A stretch of 64,000 nt of DNA from Gammaproteobacteria bacterium. GTDB lineage: Bacteria; Pseudomonadota; Gammaproteobacteria; Steroidobacterales; GCA-2729495. Under the pieces are notes generated by a model, which made no database searches, was not told the DNA's origin, and worked only from the letters and a program-made list of their open reading frames with translations. The DNA lies in the NCBI GenBank assembly GCA_016874095.1, contig VGVH01000001.1, positions 124,001 to 188,000 of the forward strand, read 5' to 3'. Positions 16,646-25,895 of this stretch are shown piece after piece (the first letter of the stretch is position 1; each line of letters opens with the position of its first letter). The position numbers and the translations under genes were made by a program.

Positions 16646-17791
16646 CTAGGCGGCAGACGCGGGCGGTCGCGCCGCGGCCTCCGCGAATACCGGTGCCTGC
16701 AGCCCCGCCTCCGACTCACTGCGCCGGGCGCGCTCGGCGCGATAGCCGTTCACCAGTTCGAGCGCCGTAGTGGTGAGCGGCGGCAGGTCCACGCTGCTCG
16801 CACCGAGCGGCGTCACGCGCGAACCCCAGCGGATGACATGCGAGCAGAGTGTCAGGCCGCCGCCGAAACCGGGCGTGAGCAGGGTCGCGCCGGGCTTGAC
16901 CCGCCCCTCCTCCAGCGCCTCGACCAGCGCCACCGGCACGGTCGCCGCCGACATGTTGCCGTAACGCTCGACGGTGAGAACCGCCTTCTCCATCGGGATC
17001 TTCGCGTACTTCGCGACCGACTCGATGATGCGCAGGTTCGCCTGGTGCGGCACGAGCAGGTCGATGTCGGTGGGCGTCAGCCCGGCCTTCTGCAGCGCGA
17101 TGTCGGAGGCCTGGCACATGCCCTTGACCGCTTTCTTGAAGATTTCCTGACCGTCGAAATCCCAGCGCGTGTCGCCGTAGCGCACGCCGCGGTTCGCGTA
17201 GGCACAGCCCATGCCGCGCACGCGCAGCGTCTGGCGGGCATCGGCATAGCAGCCGAGGTGCTCCGCGAGTACGCCGAGCTTCTCGTCGCTCGCCTGCAAT
17301 ACCACGGCGGCTGCACCGTCGCCGAACAGGACCGACACGTTGCGGTTGTCCCAGTCCATGTAGGGCGAGATCAGCTCGACACCGATCACCAGCGCATTTT
17401 TCACGACACCGGTGCGGATCAGCGCGGTCGCGGACGACAGGCCGTAGAGGAAGCTGGTGCAGGCCGTGTTCACGTCCATCGCGCCGGCGTTGTGCGCGCC
17501 GAGGATCACCTGCACGCCCGAGGCGCTGTTCGGCACCTGCTCGTCGTAGCTGCAGCTGCCGTAGACGATGAGCTGCAGGTCACCTGCAGCCAGGCCGGCG
17601 CAGGCGAGTGCGCGAGCGCTGGCGACGGCAGCCATGTCGGTTGCCGGCACGTGCGAGATGCGGCGCTCGCGCATGCCCGTGCGGCTCACGATCCAATCGT
17701 CGGTGGTGTCGAGGAAGGTAGCGAGATCGGCGTTGGAGAGGATGGCGGGCGGCATGCACTTGCCCCAGCCCGTGATCGCTGCGTAGCTCAT
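16646..17791 (-). CDS. FabH-like 3-oxoacyl-ACP synthase III
   Basis: A 381-residue ketosynthase III fold protein. The catalytic triad is present: Cys in NTACTSFLYG (about residue 113), His in PHQANLRI (about 249) and Asn in YGNMSAA (about 279). FabH enzymes condense an acyl-CoA starter with malonyl-ACP. This one is longer than E. coli FabH (317) and ends in an Ala/Glu-rich tail. It stands alone, not in a fab operon, and is divergent from a Rieske oxygenase gene. It could therefore serve a specialised lipid or ketone pathway instead of housekeeping synthesis. Confidence 0.85.
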   Translation of the reverse strand: MSYAAITGWGKCMPPAILSNADLATFLDTTDDWIVSRTGMRERRISHVPATDMAAVASARALACAGLAAGDLQLIVYGSCSYDEQVPNSASGVQVILGAHNAGAMDVNTACTSFLYGLSSATALIRTGVVKNALVIGVELISPYMDWDNRNVSVLFGDGAAAVVLQASDEKLGVLAEHLGCYADARQTLRVRGMGCAYANRGVRYGDTRWDFDGQEIFKKAVKGMCQASDIALQKAGLTPTDIDLLVPHQANLRIIESVAKYAKIPMEKAVLTVERYGNMSAATVPVALVEALEEGRVKPGATLLTPGFGGGLTLCSHVIRWGSRVTPLGASSVDLPPLTTTALELVNGYRAERARRSESEAGLQAPVFAEAAARPPASAA

Positions 17792-18012
17792 GACGGTGCC
17801 CCTGGCCCGGATGGCACCATTGTGTCACGGCAACGGCCGGTCCCCGCCGCCGGTTTTCGGCGCCAGCGCGCAGTACATGCGGTACCAGCGGCGCGTCGTG
17901 CGCGCCTCCGCCGTCGCTTCATCGACCATAGTGGTACACCGGAGCATCTGCGGTATACCCTGTGTCGGCAGCGCAACGGATGGCCTCGAGCCGGCGCCGA
18001 CGGGACGCATGA

Positions 18013-19107
18013 ATGTTCATCAATTTCTGGTATCCGATCTGCATGACCGACGAGCTTGGCGCCGCACCGCTGCGGGTCGAGTTGCTGGGCCTGAGGTTCG
18101 TCGCATTCCGTGACGGCGCCGGCCGTGCCCGTGTGCTGGCCGATACCTGCGTACACCGTGGCGGCTCGTTGAGCCGCGGCAAACTTCGCGACGGCTGCGT
18201 CGAGTGCCCCTACCACGGCTGGCGCTTCGACGGCGACGGACGTTGCGTGAAGATCGCCTCCCTGCCGGACCAGGCGCCTCCGGCCCGCGCGAAGGTCGAC
18301 AGTTATCCGGTCGAGGAACATTACGGCGTCGTATTCGCCTTCCTCGGCGACTTGCCCGAGGCCGAGCGGCCTCCCGTTTGTCCGGTGCCCGAATACGGGC
18401 AGCCGGGCTGGCGGGCGAGCCGGATCATGCTGCTCGACGTGCGCTGCTGGTACGAGCGGTCGATGGAGAACGGCCTCGATCCCGTCCACAACGAGTTCGT
18501 GCATCCGGGCCAGGGCTTTCCGCCGATGCTCATGGACACCTTCCGGATCGACGAGCGCGACTGGGGCAGCGGCTTCGAGGCGTACTTCGGCAACCCGAAG
18601 CTCGAGATGACGACCTTCGCGCGCGAGCGCAACCGCACCGGGGAGCTGCGCGCCGGCTCGTGGTTCCACGGGCCGAACAACCTGATCACGTCGATCTTCA
18701 TCAACGCCGACAGCAACCTGGTGCAGTACTTCTTCGAGGCACCGGTCGACGCGAACCGCACCCGCATCTATTTCCTGAACATGCGCAACTGCATGCTCGA
18801 GGAATCGATGGACGAGAAGGTGATGCAGGTCAACCTGAAGATCACCCGCGAGGATATCGGCATTCTCGAGGAACTGTGGCCGGTGCGCACGCCCGACAGC
18901 ACGACGCGCGAACTGCTGACGCCTTCGGATCGCGTGGTCATGCGCTACCGCGAGCGGCTGCAGGAATGGGAATCACGCGGCTGGCGGATCGACCGCAAGG
19001 CGATCGCCGCGAGCGCCGGTGATGTCGCCTGGGCGATTCCGGGCCCGGCGCGTCGGGAAAGCGGCAACTGGGTGATCGAGGCTGTGCCGACGGTCGCGGG
19101 CGGCTGA
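18013..19107 (+). CDS. Rieske-type non-haem iron oxygenase, alpha subunit
   Basis: A 364-residue oxygenase. The Rieske [2Fe-2S] centre is CVHRGG ... CPYHGW (about residues 37-60). The mononuclear iron site is in the NGLDPVHNEFVHPG stretch (two His about five residues apart, about residue 160), the usual layout for ring-hydroxylating or demethylating oxygenases. Substrates of this broad family range from aromatics to sterols and chlorophyll derivatives, and nothing here fixes it. It needs a reductase, which is not adjacent. polA follows four bases after the stop, an unusual neighbour that probably means shared transcription by proximity only. Confidence 0.88.
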   Translation: MFINFWYPICMTDELGAAPLRVELLGLRFVAFRDGAGRARVLADTCVHRGGSLSRGKLRDGCVECPYHGWRFDGDGRCVKIASLPDQAPPARAKVDSYPVEEHYGVVFAFLGDLPEAERPPVCPVPEYGQPGWRASRIMLLDVRCWYERSMENGLDPVHNEFVHPGQGFPPMLMDTFRIDERDWGSGFEAYFGNPKLEMTTFARERNRTGELRAGSWFHGPNNLITSIFINADSNLVQYFFEAPVDANRTRIYFLNMRNCMLEESMDEKVMQVNLKITREDIGILEELWPVRTPDSTTRELLTPSDRVVMRYRERLQEWESRGWRIDRKAIAASAGDVAWAIPGPARRESGNWVIEAVPTVAGG

Positions 19108-19111
19108 GCGA

Positions 19112-21823
19112 ATGACGCAGACAGCAGGTCCGCGCCTCGTCCTCGTCGATGGCTCGTCCTACCTGTACCGGGCATTCAATGCGCTGCCGCCGCTGGCCAC
19201 GTCGAAGGGCGAGCCGACGGGTGCAGTGCTGGGCGTGCTGAACATGCTCGCCAAGCTGATCCGCGAGGAACAGCCCGCGCTGATCGCGGTGGTCATGGAC
19301 GCGCCGGGCAAGACGTTCCGGGATGAACTGTTCGCCGAGTACAAGGCGCACCGGCCGCCCATGCCGGACGACCTGCGAGCGCAGGTGGAACCGCTGGTCG
19401 AAGCGGTGCGGGCGCAGGGCCTGACGCTGCTCAGGATAGAGGGCGTGGAAGCCGACGACGTGATCGGCACGCTCGCGCGGCGCGGCGAGGCAGCTGGCAT
19501 GCAGGTGCTCATATCCAGCGGCGACAAGGACATGTCGCAGCTCGTCGGGCCGAACATCACTGTCACCGACACCATGGCGGGCCGCACCTACGATCGTGCA
19601 GGCGTCATCGATAAATTCGCCGTTGCGCCGGAGCAGATCGTCGACTACCTGGCCCTGATCGGCGACAGCTCGGACAACATTCCCGGCGTGCCGAAGGTCG
19701 GACCGAAGACCGCGGCCAAGTGGCTGCAGCAGTACGGAACGCTCGACGGGATCGTGAGTCACTCGGGCGAAATAGAGGGCAAGGTCGGCGAGAGCCTGCG
19801 CGACAACCTCGCGACGCTGGAACTGGCACGCAAGCTCGCGACGATCGACTGCGCCCTCGATCTGCCTCTAGGGCCCGGCGACCTGTCTGCGCAGCCGCCC
19901 GATGTCGGGAAGCTGCGCGAGATCTACGGCCGGCTCGAACTGCGCAACCTGCTGAAACAGCTGCCGGCCGCGGAAGAGCAGGCTCAGGTCCCGGCGACCG
20001 CTCCGGCGGCGATCGACAAGCGCTATGAAACGGTGTCCGACGAGAAGGCTCTGCGGAGATGGCTGAAGCGCCTGGAGTCCGCGGAACTGACGGCCTTCGA
20101 CACCGAGACCACCAGCCTCGACTACATGGAGGCCCGACTGGTCGGGCTTTCCTTCAGCGTGGCTCCAGGCGAAGCGGCCTACGTGCCGGTCGGCCACCGC
20201 TATCCCGGTGCGCCGGAGCAGCTCGATGTGGCGCAGGTGTTGTCGCTGATGAAGCCCTGGCTTGAGAGCACACGCCACGCCAAGGTCGGCCATCACCTCA
20301 AGTACGACGCACATGTACTGGCCAACTACGGCATTGAACTGGGTGGCATGCGTTACGACACGATGCTCGAGTCCTACGTGCTGAATTCCACCGCGACGCG
20401 CCACGACATGGACTCGGTGGCGCGACTCTATCTTGGTGTCGAAACCATCCACTACGAGGACGTCACCGGGAAAGGCGCCAACCAGATCGGCTTCGAGGAA
20501 GTGCCGATCGAGCAGGCCACGGCCTATGCGGCCGAAGATGCGGACGTCACGTTGCGGCTGCACCAGGCGATCTGGCCCCGGCTCACGACCGTTTCCGCAC
20601 TCGAGCAGCTCTACAGCTGCATCGAGCAGCCGCTGGTCGGGGTGCTGCAGCGCATCGAGGAGCACGGCGTGCTCTTAGACACGGCGATGCTCAAGACCAT
20701 GAGCCGGGAGTTCACCGCGCGCATGGCTGCGATCGAGGCCGAGGCACACAAGGTGGCTGGACGAAGCTTCAACCTCAGCTCGCCGAAGCAGCTGCTGGAG
20801 ATCCTCTTCCAGGAGCAGCGGCTGCCAGTGATCCGCAAGACGCCGACCGGCCAGCCATCCACGGCCGAGGACGTGCTCGAGGAACTGGCCGAGGAGTATC
20901 CGCTGCCGCGGCTCATTCTCGATTTCCGCAGCATGCAGAAACTGAAATCCACCTACACCGACCGGCTGCCCGAGCAGGTCTGTGCGCGCACCGGTCGCAT
21001 CCACACCTCGTATCACCAGGCGGTGGCTGCAACGGGAAGGCTCTCGTCGACCGACCCGAACCTGCAGAACATCCCCATCCGTACCGACGCCGGCCGTCGC
21101 ATCCGCCAGGCGTTCATTGCGGCGAAGAACCACGTGCTGATCGCGGCCGACTACTCGCAGATAGAGCTGCGGATCATGGCGCACATCTCCGGCGACGCCG
21201 GGCTGCTGAAGGCGTTCGCCGCAGACCAGGACATCCACCAGGCGACGGCAGCGGAAGTCTTCGGCCTCGCCCCGGACCAGGTCAGCGACGACCAGCGTCG
21301 CTCGGCAAAGGCGATCAACTTCGGATTGATCTACGGCATGTCGGCTTTCGGGCTCGCGCGCCAGCTGGGCATCGGCCGTGACGAAGCGCAGAACTACGTC
21401 GACCTCTACTTTGCGCGCTACCCGGGCGTGAAGGATTACATGGACCGGATCCGTCGCGAGGCGCGCGAGCGCGGTTATGTCGAAACTGTTTTCGGACGCC
21501 GGCTTTACCTGCCCGAGATCGACTCGCGGCAGCAGGCGCGACGGCAGTATGCCGAGCGCAGCGCCATCAATGCGCCGATGCAGGGAACTGCGGCCGACAT
21601 CATCAAGAAAGCGATGATCGCGGTGGACGCGTGGCTGTCAGGACGCAACGTGCGTGCCCACATCATCCTGCAGGTGCACGATGAACTGGTGCTCGAGGTC
21701 CACGACAGCGCCGCAGGGTCCGTCAGGCAGGAGCTGCCCCGGCTGATGAGCGGCGCAGCCAGCCTGGCCGTGCCGTTGAAGGTCGATCTCGGTGAAGGTC
21801 GCAATTGGGACGAGGCGCACTGA
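19112..21823 (+). CDS. polA: DNA polymerase I
   Basis: A 903-residue full-length Pol I. The 5'-3' exonuclease domain (about 1-290) has VDGSSYLYRAF and VEADDVIGTLA. The 3'-5' proofreading domain keeps DTETTSLDY (about 330), so proofreading is probably active. The polymerase domain has motif A (DYSQIELRIMAH), motif B (KAINFGLIYGMSAFG) and motif C (QVHDELVLEVH). It fills gaps and removes RNA primers in replication and repair. It is convergent with engB, whose stop lies 14 bases away. Confidence 0.97.
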   Translation: MTQTAGPRLVLVDGSSYLYRAFNALPPLATSKGEPTGAVLGVLNMLAKLIREEQPALIAVVMDAPGKTFRDELFAEYKAHRPPMPDDLRAQVEPLVEAVRAQGLTLLRIEGVEADDVIGTLARRGEAAGMQVLISSGDKDMSQLVGPNITVTDTMAGRTYDRAGVIDKFAVAPEQIVDYLALIGDSSDNIPGVPKVGPKTAAKWLQQYGTLDGIVSHSGEIEGKVGESLRDNLATLELARKLATIDCALDLPLGPGDLSAQPPDVGKLREIYGRLELRNLLKQLPAAEEQAQVPATAPAAIDKRYETVSDEKALRRWLKRLESAELTAFDTETTSLDYMEARLVGLSFSVAPGEAAYVPVGHRYPGAPEQLDVAQVLSLMKPWLESTRHAKVGHHLKYDAHVLANYGIELGGMRYDTMLESYVLNSTATRHDMDSVARLYLGVETIHYEDVTGKGANQIGFEEVPIEQATAYAAEDADVTLRLHQAIWPRLTTVSALEQLYSCIEQPLVGVLQRIEEHGVLLDTAMLKTMSREFTARMAAIEAEAHKVAGRSFNLSSPKQLLEILFQEQRLPVIRKTPTGQPSTAEDVLEELAEEYPLPRLILDFRSMQKLKSTYTDRLPEQVCARTGRIHTSYHQAVAATGRLSSTDPNLQNIPIRTDAGRRIRQAFIAAKNHVLIAADYSQIELRIMAHISGDAGLLKAFAADQDIHQATAAEVFGLAPDQVSDDQRRSAKAINFGLIYGMSAFGLARQLGIGRDEAQNYVDLYFARYPGVKDYMDRIRREARERGYVETVFGRRLYLPEIDSRQQARRQYAERSAINAPMQGTAADIIKKAMIAVDAWLSGRNVRAHIILQVHDELVLEVHDSAAGSVRQELPRLMSGAASLAVPLKVDLGEGRNWDEAH

Positions 21824-21837
21824 CCCGGCAACAGCCG

Positions 21838-22425
21838 TCAACCTCGCTCGAGCAGTGCTTCCAGCTGCGCGCGGGCAGCCACCACGCCATCGCCGGTCTC
21901 GGCGGAGAACAGTTGCACGCTGGCGCGACCCTCGCAGGCAGCCGTCGCCTCACGCAGGACGCTGGCCGCTTCGCTGCGGCTGAGCTTGTCGGACTTCGTC
22001 AACAGCACGTGCGCCGGTCGACCGAGAGAACCCGTCCAGTCGAGCATCTGCAGGTCCATGGCGCCCAGGCCGCGCCGACTGTCGACCGCGAGCAGGAGCC
22101 CGCGCAGCGATTTCCGTTCCTCGAAGTAGGTCTCCATCAAGCGCTGCCAGGAATCGCGGACCTTGTCCGGTACCTGGGCGAATCCATAGCCGGGCAGGTC
22201 CACGAGCCTGCGGCCCTCTGCGAGGTGGAAGAAATTGATGAGCTGCGTGCGGCCCGGAGTCCGGCTCGTGCGCGCCAGCTGACGACGGCCGGTGATCGCG
22301 TTGATCGCGCTCGACTTGCCCGCATTCGAGCGGCCTGCGAACGCAATCTCGACACCTGCGTCGGACAGGAACTGCCCGGGCCGGGCGGCGCTGGTCAGGA
22401 ACCGGGCTTCTGTGTAGCCGGGCAT
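21838..22425 (-). CDS. engB: Ribosome biogenesis GTPase YihA/EngB
   Basis: A 195-residue small GTPase needed for large-subunit assembly. G motifs: G1 GRSNAGKSS, G3 DLPGYGFA, G4 TKSDKL. The ATG at 22425 (MPGYTEARF) gives the normal family length; a longer in-frame extension to 22584 is not supported. polA and engB adjacency is common in gammaproteobacteria. It is divergent from the cytochrome c4 gene, with a GC-rich hairpin around 22495-22520 between them. Confidence 0.93.
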   Translation of the reverse strand: MPGYTEARFLTSAARPGQFLSDAGVEIAFAGRSNAGKSSAINAITGRRQLARTSRTPGRTQLINFFHLAEGRRLVDLPGYGFAQVPDKVRDSWQRLMETYFEERKSLRGLLLAVDSRRGLGAMDLQMLDWTGSLGRPAHVLLTKSDKLSRSEAASVLREATAACEGRASVQLFSAETGDGVVAARAQLEALLERG

Positions 22426-22565
22426 GGGGTACTCGTGCTGGTCTGGCCGGGCAGCCGGGGCCCGCTTGGGCGCGGAGGCATGGTGTAGAATGCGGCGCCG
22501 CCGCGAGTTTAACACGCGCGGCGTGCATCCTTGAGTTTCCGCCTGAACAGAAAGCACACGAGCCC

Positions 22566-23198
22566 ATGAAGCGGTCGCGTCCATTCCCCTGTCTGCCGGT
22601 TATTGCCGGTGCCCTGCTCATCGCCGGTGCAATGAAGTCGACTGCAGCCGTCGCCGCCGGCTCTGCTGAGGCTGGCCAGGCCAAAGCGGTCGTCTGCTCG
22701 GCCTGTCACGGCGTGGACGGCAACAGCTTCAATCCGGAGTGGCCGACGATCGCCGGGCAGAACCCGGCCTATTTCGTCCGCTCGTTGCAGGCATTCAAGT
22801 CCGGTGAGCGACAGAACGTGTTGATGGCCGCGCAGGTCGCCACACTGACCGACGCGGACATGGACGATCTCGCCGCATTCTTCGTCGGCAAGCAGCGACA
22901 GGGCCGCGCAGCCGACGAGAAGTTCGTGAGGACCGGCGAGCGTATCTATCGCGGCGGCAACCTCGAATCAGGCATCGGCGCCTGCATCGCCTGCCATGGC
23001 CCGCAAGGCAACGGCAACGGCCCGGCAGGCTACCCGGCGATCGGTGGCCAGCATGCGGCCTACACTGCGGCGCAGTTGCGCGCCTACCGCTCCAACCAGC
23101 GCAGCTCCGACGTCAACCAGATGATGCGCAACAACACGGCGCGACTCACCGATGCCGAGATCGATGCTCTCGCTTCCTACATCCAGGGCCTGCGCTGA
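22566..23198 (+). CDS. Cytochrome c4 (dihaem)
   Basis: A 210-residue periplasmic cytochrome with a Sec signal peptide (ending near AAVAAG, about residue 32). Two class I haem sites are present, CSACHG (about residue 46) and CIACHG (about 139), one in each of two similar halves. The methionine axial ligands probably lie in the MAAQ and MMRN segments. Cytochromes c4 pass electrons to terminal oxidases or, in denitrifiers, to reductases. Confidence 0.93.
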   Translation: MKRSRPFPCLPVIAGALLIAGAMKSTAAVAAGSAEAGQAKAVVCSACHGVDGNSFNPEWPTIAGQNPAYFVRSLQAFKSGERQNVLMAAQVATLTDADMDDLAAFFVGKQRQGRAADEKFVRTGERIYRGGNLESGIGACIACHGPQGNGNGPAGYPAIGGQHAAYTAAQLRAYRSNQRSSDVNQMMRNNTARLTDAEIDALASYIQGLR

Positions 23199-23223
23199 AC
23201 GCGCGACTGCACGGAGTCCGGAC

Positions 23224-24081
23224 ATGGCTACCCCGCTGAATTCGAACGTCGGCACGCTGCGCGCAATGCTGCTTGCCATGTTGCTGGCAACCGTCACCGC
23301 CTGCGGCCAGCCCGCAGGCGGTGACAAGACGCCGGCCGCCGCGGCCGAAACAGCGCCGGCTGCTGCCGCACCGGCTGCGGAAAATCCCGCTGCCCCGGCG
23401 GCGACAACCCCGGCCGCTGATGCCACTACCGGTGCAGTGACGGAATCCACCACACCGGCGGATACGACCGGCGAACAGCTCAAGCTAGCCAGTGCTGCCC
23501 CGGCCACGGCCCGGGTCTGGCGCTTCCAGGAAGGCCAGGACTTCAAGGTACTCACCGCCGCCCAGGGAATCACCGGCGCGCCGGACAAGATCGAGGTCGC
23601 CGAAGCCTTCTGGTACGGCTGCGGCCACTGCTACCAGTTCGATCCCCGGATCGCAGACTACGCCGCGAAGCTGCCGGGCGATGTGCAGTTCGTGCGCATC
23701 CCCGTGATGTGGAACCCGACGAACCAGATCCATGCGCGCATGTATTACACGGCGCAGGCGCTCGGCAAGCTCGAGGAAATGCACACGGCGATCTTCCGCG
23801 AGATGCATGTCAACGGGAAAACGCTCTCGAAGGAAGAAGAGGTTCAGGCCTTTTTCGGGAAGTTCGGCGTCAGCGCCGCCGATTTCCAGAAGACCTTCCG
23901 CTCCTTCGCGGTCGAGGGACAGCTCAAGCGCGCGCGCGACCTGACCGAGCGCTACCAGATCAGAAGCGTTCCCCAGCTGGTGGTCAACGGCAAGTACACG
24001 ACCGATGCGCCGGGCATCAAGAGCTTCGACAACATGTTCGAGATCGTGACGGAGCTGATCGAGCGGGAGCGCGCCCGCTAA
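23224..24081 (+). CDS. DsbA-type thiol:disulfide oxidoreductase, lipoprotein-like
   Basis: A 285-residue protein. The thioredoxin fold carries the CGHC active site in AFWYGCGHCYQF (about residue 138) and the cis-proline in IRSVPQLVVNG. Between the signal and the fold is a low-complexity Ala/Pro/Thr linker of about 60 residues. The N-terminus ends in a lipobox-like VTAC at residues 24-27, so it is probably membrane-anchored, unlike free DsbA. It follows cytochrome c4 by 25 bases, an association seen in many proteobacteria and possibly linked to cytochrome c maturation. Its 3' end overlaps moaE tail to tail by four bases. Confidence 0.88.
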   Translation: MATPLNSNVGTLRAMLLAMLLATVTACGQPAGGDKTPAAAAETAPAAAAPAAENPAAPAATTPAADATTGAVTESTTPADTTGEQLKLASAAPATARVWRFQEGQDFKVLTAAQGITGAPDKIEVAEAFWYGCGHCYQFDPRIADYAAKLPGDVQFVRIPVMWNPTNQIHARMYYTAQALGKLEEMHTAIFREMHVNGKTLSKEEEVQAFFGKFGVSAADFQKTFRSFAVEGQLKRARDLTERYQIRSVPQLVVNGKYTTDAPGIKSFDNMFEIVTELIERERAR

Positions 24082-24500
24082 CGCGTGTCGCAATTGATCC
24101 AGCCAGAGTCGCCGCCCTCGTAGTATTCCTTCTTCCAGATCGGCACCCGGCTCTTCACCTCGTCGATGATGTAGCGGCAGGCGTCGAAGGCCGCTCCACG
24201 GTGACCTGACGTCACGCCGACCCATACCGCCAGGTCGCCCAGCGCGAGAGATCCGAGCCGGTGCACGCAGGCGGCGCCGGACACGCCGAAACGCGCAATC
24301 GCTTCATCGATGATCCGGCTTCCCTCCCTGACCGCGAGCGCCTCGTAGCCCTCGTAGTCGAGACGCAGCACGGGTCGCCCGTCGTTGTGATTGCGTACCC
24401 AGCCTTCGAAGGTCACGAGTGCGCCGCAAGCCTCTTCCGCGAGCGTCCGCGACAGCGTCGCCGGGTTAATGGCTGCTCGGGCGAATGCGAAACGCGCCAT
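24078..24500 (-). CDS. moaE: Molybdopterin synthase catalytic subunit
   Basis: A 140-residue MoaE that, with thiocarboxylated MoaD, converts cyclic pyranopterin to molybdopterin. Family marks include FEGWVRNHN, HRLGSLALGD and the catalytic lysine region KSRVPIWKKEYY near the C-terminus. It lies directly behind moaD (three-base gap). Confidence 0.94.
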   Translation of the reverse strand: MARFAFARAAINPATLSRTLAEEACGALVTFEGWVRNHNDGRPVLRLDYEGYEALAVREGSRIIDEAIARFGVSGAACVHRLGSLALGDLAVWVGVTSGHRGAAFDACRYIIDEVKSRVPIWKKEYYEGGDSGWINCDTR

Positions 24501-24503
24501 GGA

Positions 24504-24743
24504 TCAGCCGCCGGCCACAGGCGGAATGAATACGACAGAGTCACCCGGCGAGAGCGGCGCATCCCAGGGGCAGAACTCGTCGTTGATGGCTACCTTCACG
24601 CTGCGCAGCGCAGGGAATGAATAACGGCCCTCGAGTTCGGCATAGAGGGCGCCGGCAGTCGCTGCAACGGTGTCGATTTCCTCGCCGGCGCGCCCCGCTC
24701 GCTCGCGCAGGATGGCGAAATACTGGACGCGGATTTTCGCCAT
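24504..24743 (-). CDS. moaD: Molybdopterin synthase sulfur carrier subunit
   Basis: A 79-residue ubiquitin-like MoaD ending in PPVAGG. The C-terminal Gly-Gly is adenylated and thiocarboxylated by MoeB to give the sulfur donor for molybdopterin. The start FAILRERAG is typical. The other moa genes are not in the window. Confidence 0.93.
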   Translation of the reverse strand: MAKIRVQYFAILRERAGRAGEEIDTVAATAGALYAELEGRYSFPALRSVKVAINDEFCPWDAPLSPGDSVVFIPPVAGG

Positions 24744-24822
24744 GGCTTGCCACCACTCGCTGCCGGCGTGGTGCCGGGGGCGCCAAGTTACACCGCCCTT
24801 TCCGCGGGCGGCAAGCCGGCAT

Positions 24823-25419
24823 TCAGCGGGTTAGGCGCTCCAGGTCGGCGGGCGTGTCGATGTCGAATTGCGCCGCGGGCATGGCGACTGCCGACAGCTG
24901 CCCGAGGCTCGCCAGCAGTGCGCGCGCACCGCTGTCACCGCCGAGGCTGTGCAGTGCCGGCCAGGCCGATGCGGGCAGGATGGCCGGCGCGCCCCGCGCA
25001 CCGGCATAACTCGCTGCGGCGGGGACTTCCGGATTGCGCCGCCAAGCGTCGCGAAGGCGCTCGATATCTCCCTGCCCGACCGCAGCCTGGTCAGCCAGGA
25101 GGACGAGACAGGCCTGGCTGCCGGCGGGCAGTGCGCGGATTCCGCACAGCAGGGAACTGGCGAGGCCCGATTCCCAGCCCGGGTTGTTCGCGATCACGAC
25201 CGGCTCTGCGGCCAGCGCGAGAGCGACGTCTTCTGCAGCCGCGCCGGTGACTACGACGACCCGGCCCGGGCAGCATCCGGCGGCGAGGCGCGCGGCGCGC
25301 TCGACCAGGGTGACCCCGCCGACACGCAGCAACTGCTTGGGCGAACCGAAGCGGCGCGAGCCGCCCGCGGCAAGGACGACGGCGGCCAGCCCGAAGTCGG
25401 GCCCCGACGTCAGGCCCAC
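24823..25419 (-). CDS. MocA/MobA-like nucleotidyltransferase
   Basis: A 198-residue NTP transferase with the N-terminal nucleotide loop LAAGGSRRFGSPKQL (about residues 16-31) and metal-binding DQAAV. This is the MocA group, which attaches CMP (or, in MobA, GMP) to molybdopterin. The neighbouring moaDE support a molybdenum cofactor role, and the MocA-type loop suggests the cytosine dinucleotide form used by xanthine-dehydrogenase-type enzymes. The GTG start is used; 79 bases with nothing evident separate it from moaD. Confidence 0.8.
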   Translation of the reverse strand: MGLTSGPDFGLAAVVLAAGGSRRFGSPKQLLRVGGVTLVERAARLAAGCCPGRVVVVTGAAAEDVALALAAEPVVIANNPGWESGLASSLLCGIRALPAGSQACLVLLADQAAVGQGDIERLRDAWRRNPEVPAAASYAGARGAPAILPASAWPALHSLGGDSGARALLASLGQLSAVAMPAAQFDIDTPADLERLTR

Positions 25420-25544
25420 GCCGGCATTACCTCGGTATTTCCGCCTACTTCATCCGTCGGTACGCGGGGCGTACACTCGCTGAACAGAGTCGTGTCGTGC
25501 ATCAGGGCGCTAATGGCAGCGACGCACCGCAAGCGAGGTCCGAA

Positions 25545-25895
25545 ATGGAACGCAGCGAGCGTGAAACAGCCGAGATCCGCAGCCGCCTGCTGGGACTCAA
25601 AGCCGAGTTGCAGCGACGCGTCAGCACGATCCACGAACACGCGCGTGATCCGCTGGAGCAGGATTCCGCGGAGCAGGCCGCGCAACTCGGCCAGGTTGCG
25701 GTCGTTGCGGCGCTCGAGTCGGAAGCGATCCAGGAGATCGCCGGTATCGAAGCAGCGATTCGCCGCCTCGACGCGGGCACCTATGGCATCTGCGTGACCT
25801 GCGAGGAGCCCGTCGGTGACGCACGCCTCAGGGCACGCCCGGCAGCTACCCAATGCCGCGACTGCGCCGAGCTCGACGCCCGCCGTCATCAGTGA
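25545..25895 (+). CDS. DksA/TraR-type zinc-finger protein
   Basis: A 116-residue protein with a charged N-terminal coiled-coil-like helix (ERETAEIRSRLLGLKAELQRR) and a C-terminal four-cysteine zinc finger, CVTC and CRDC. Members bind the RNA polymerase secondary channel. DksA is about 150 residues, so this is a short accessory form. The ATG at 25545 has a GAGG-like site upstream; a GTG at 25497 is an alternative. Its stop overlaps the end of the pseudogene that follows on the other strand. Confidence 0.8.
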   Translation: MERSERETAEIRSRLLGLKAELQRRVSTIHEHARDPLEQDSAEQAAQLGQVAVVAALESEAIQEIAGIEAAIRRLDAGTYGICVTCEEPVGDARLRARPAATQCRDCAELDARRHQ

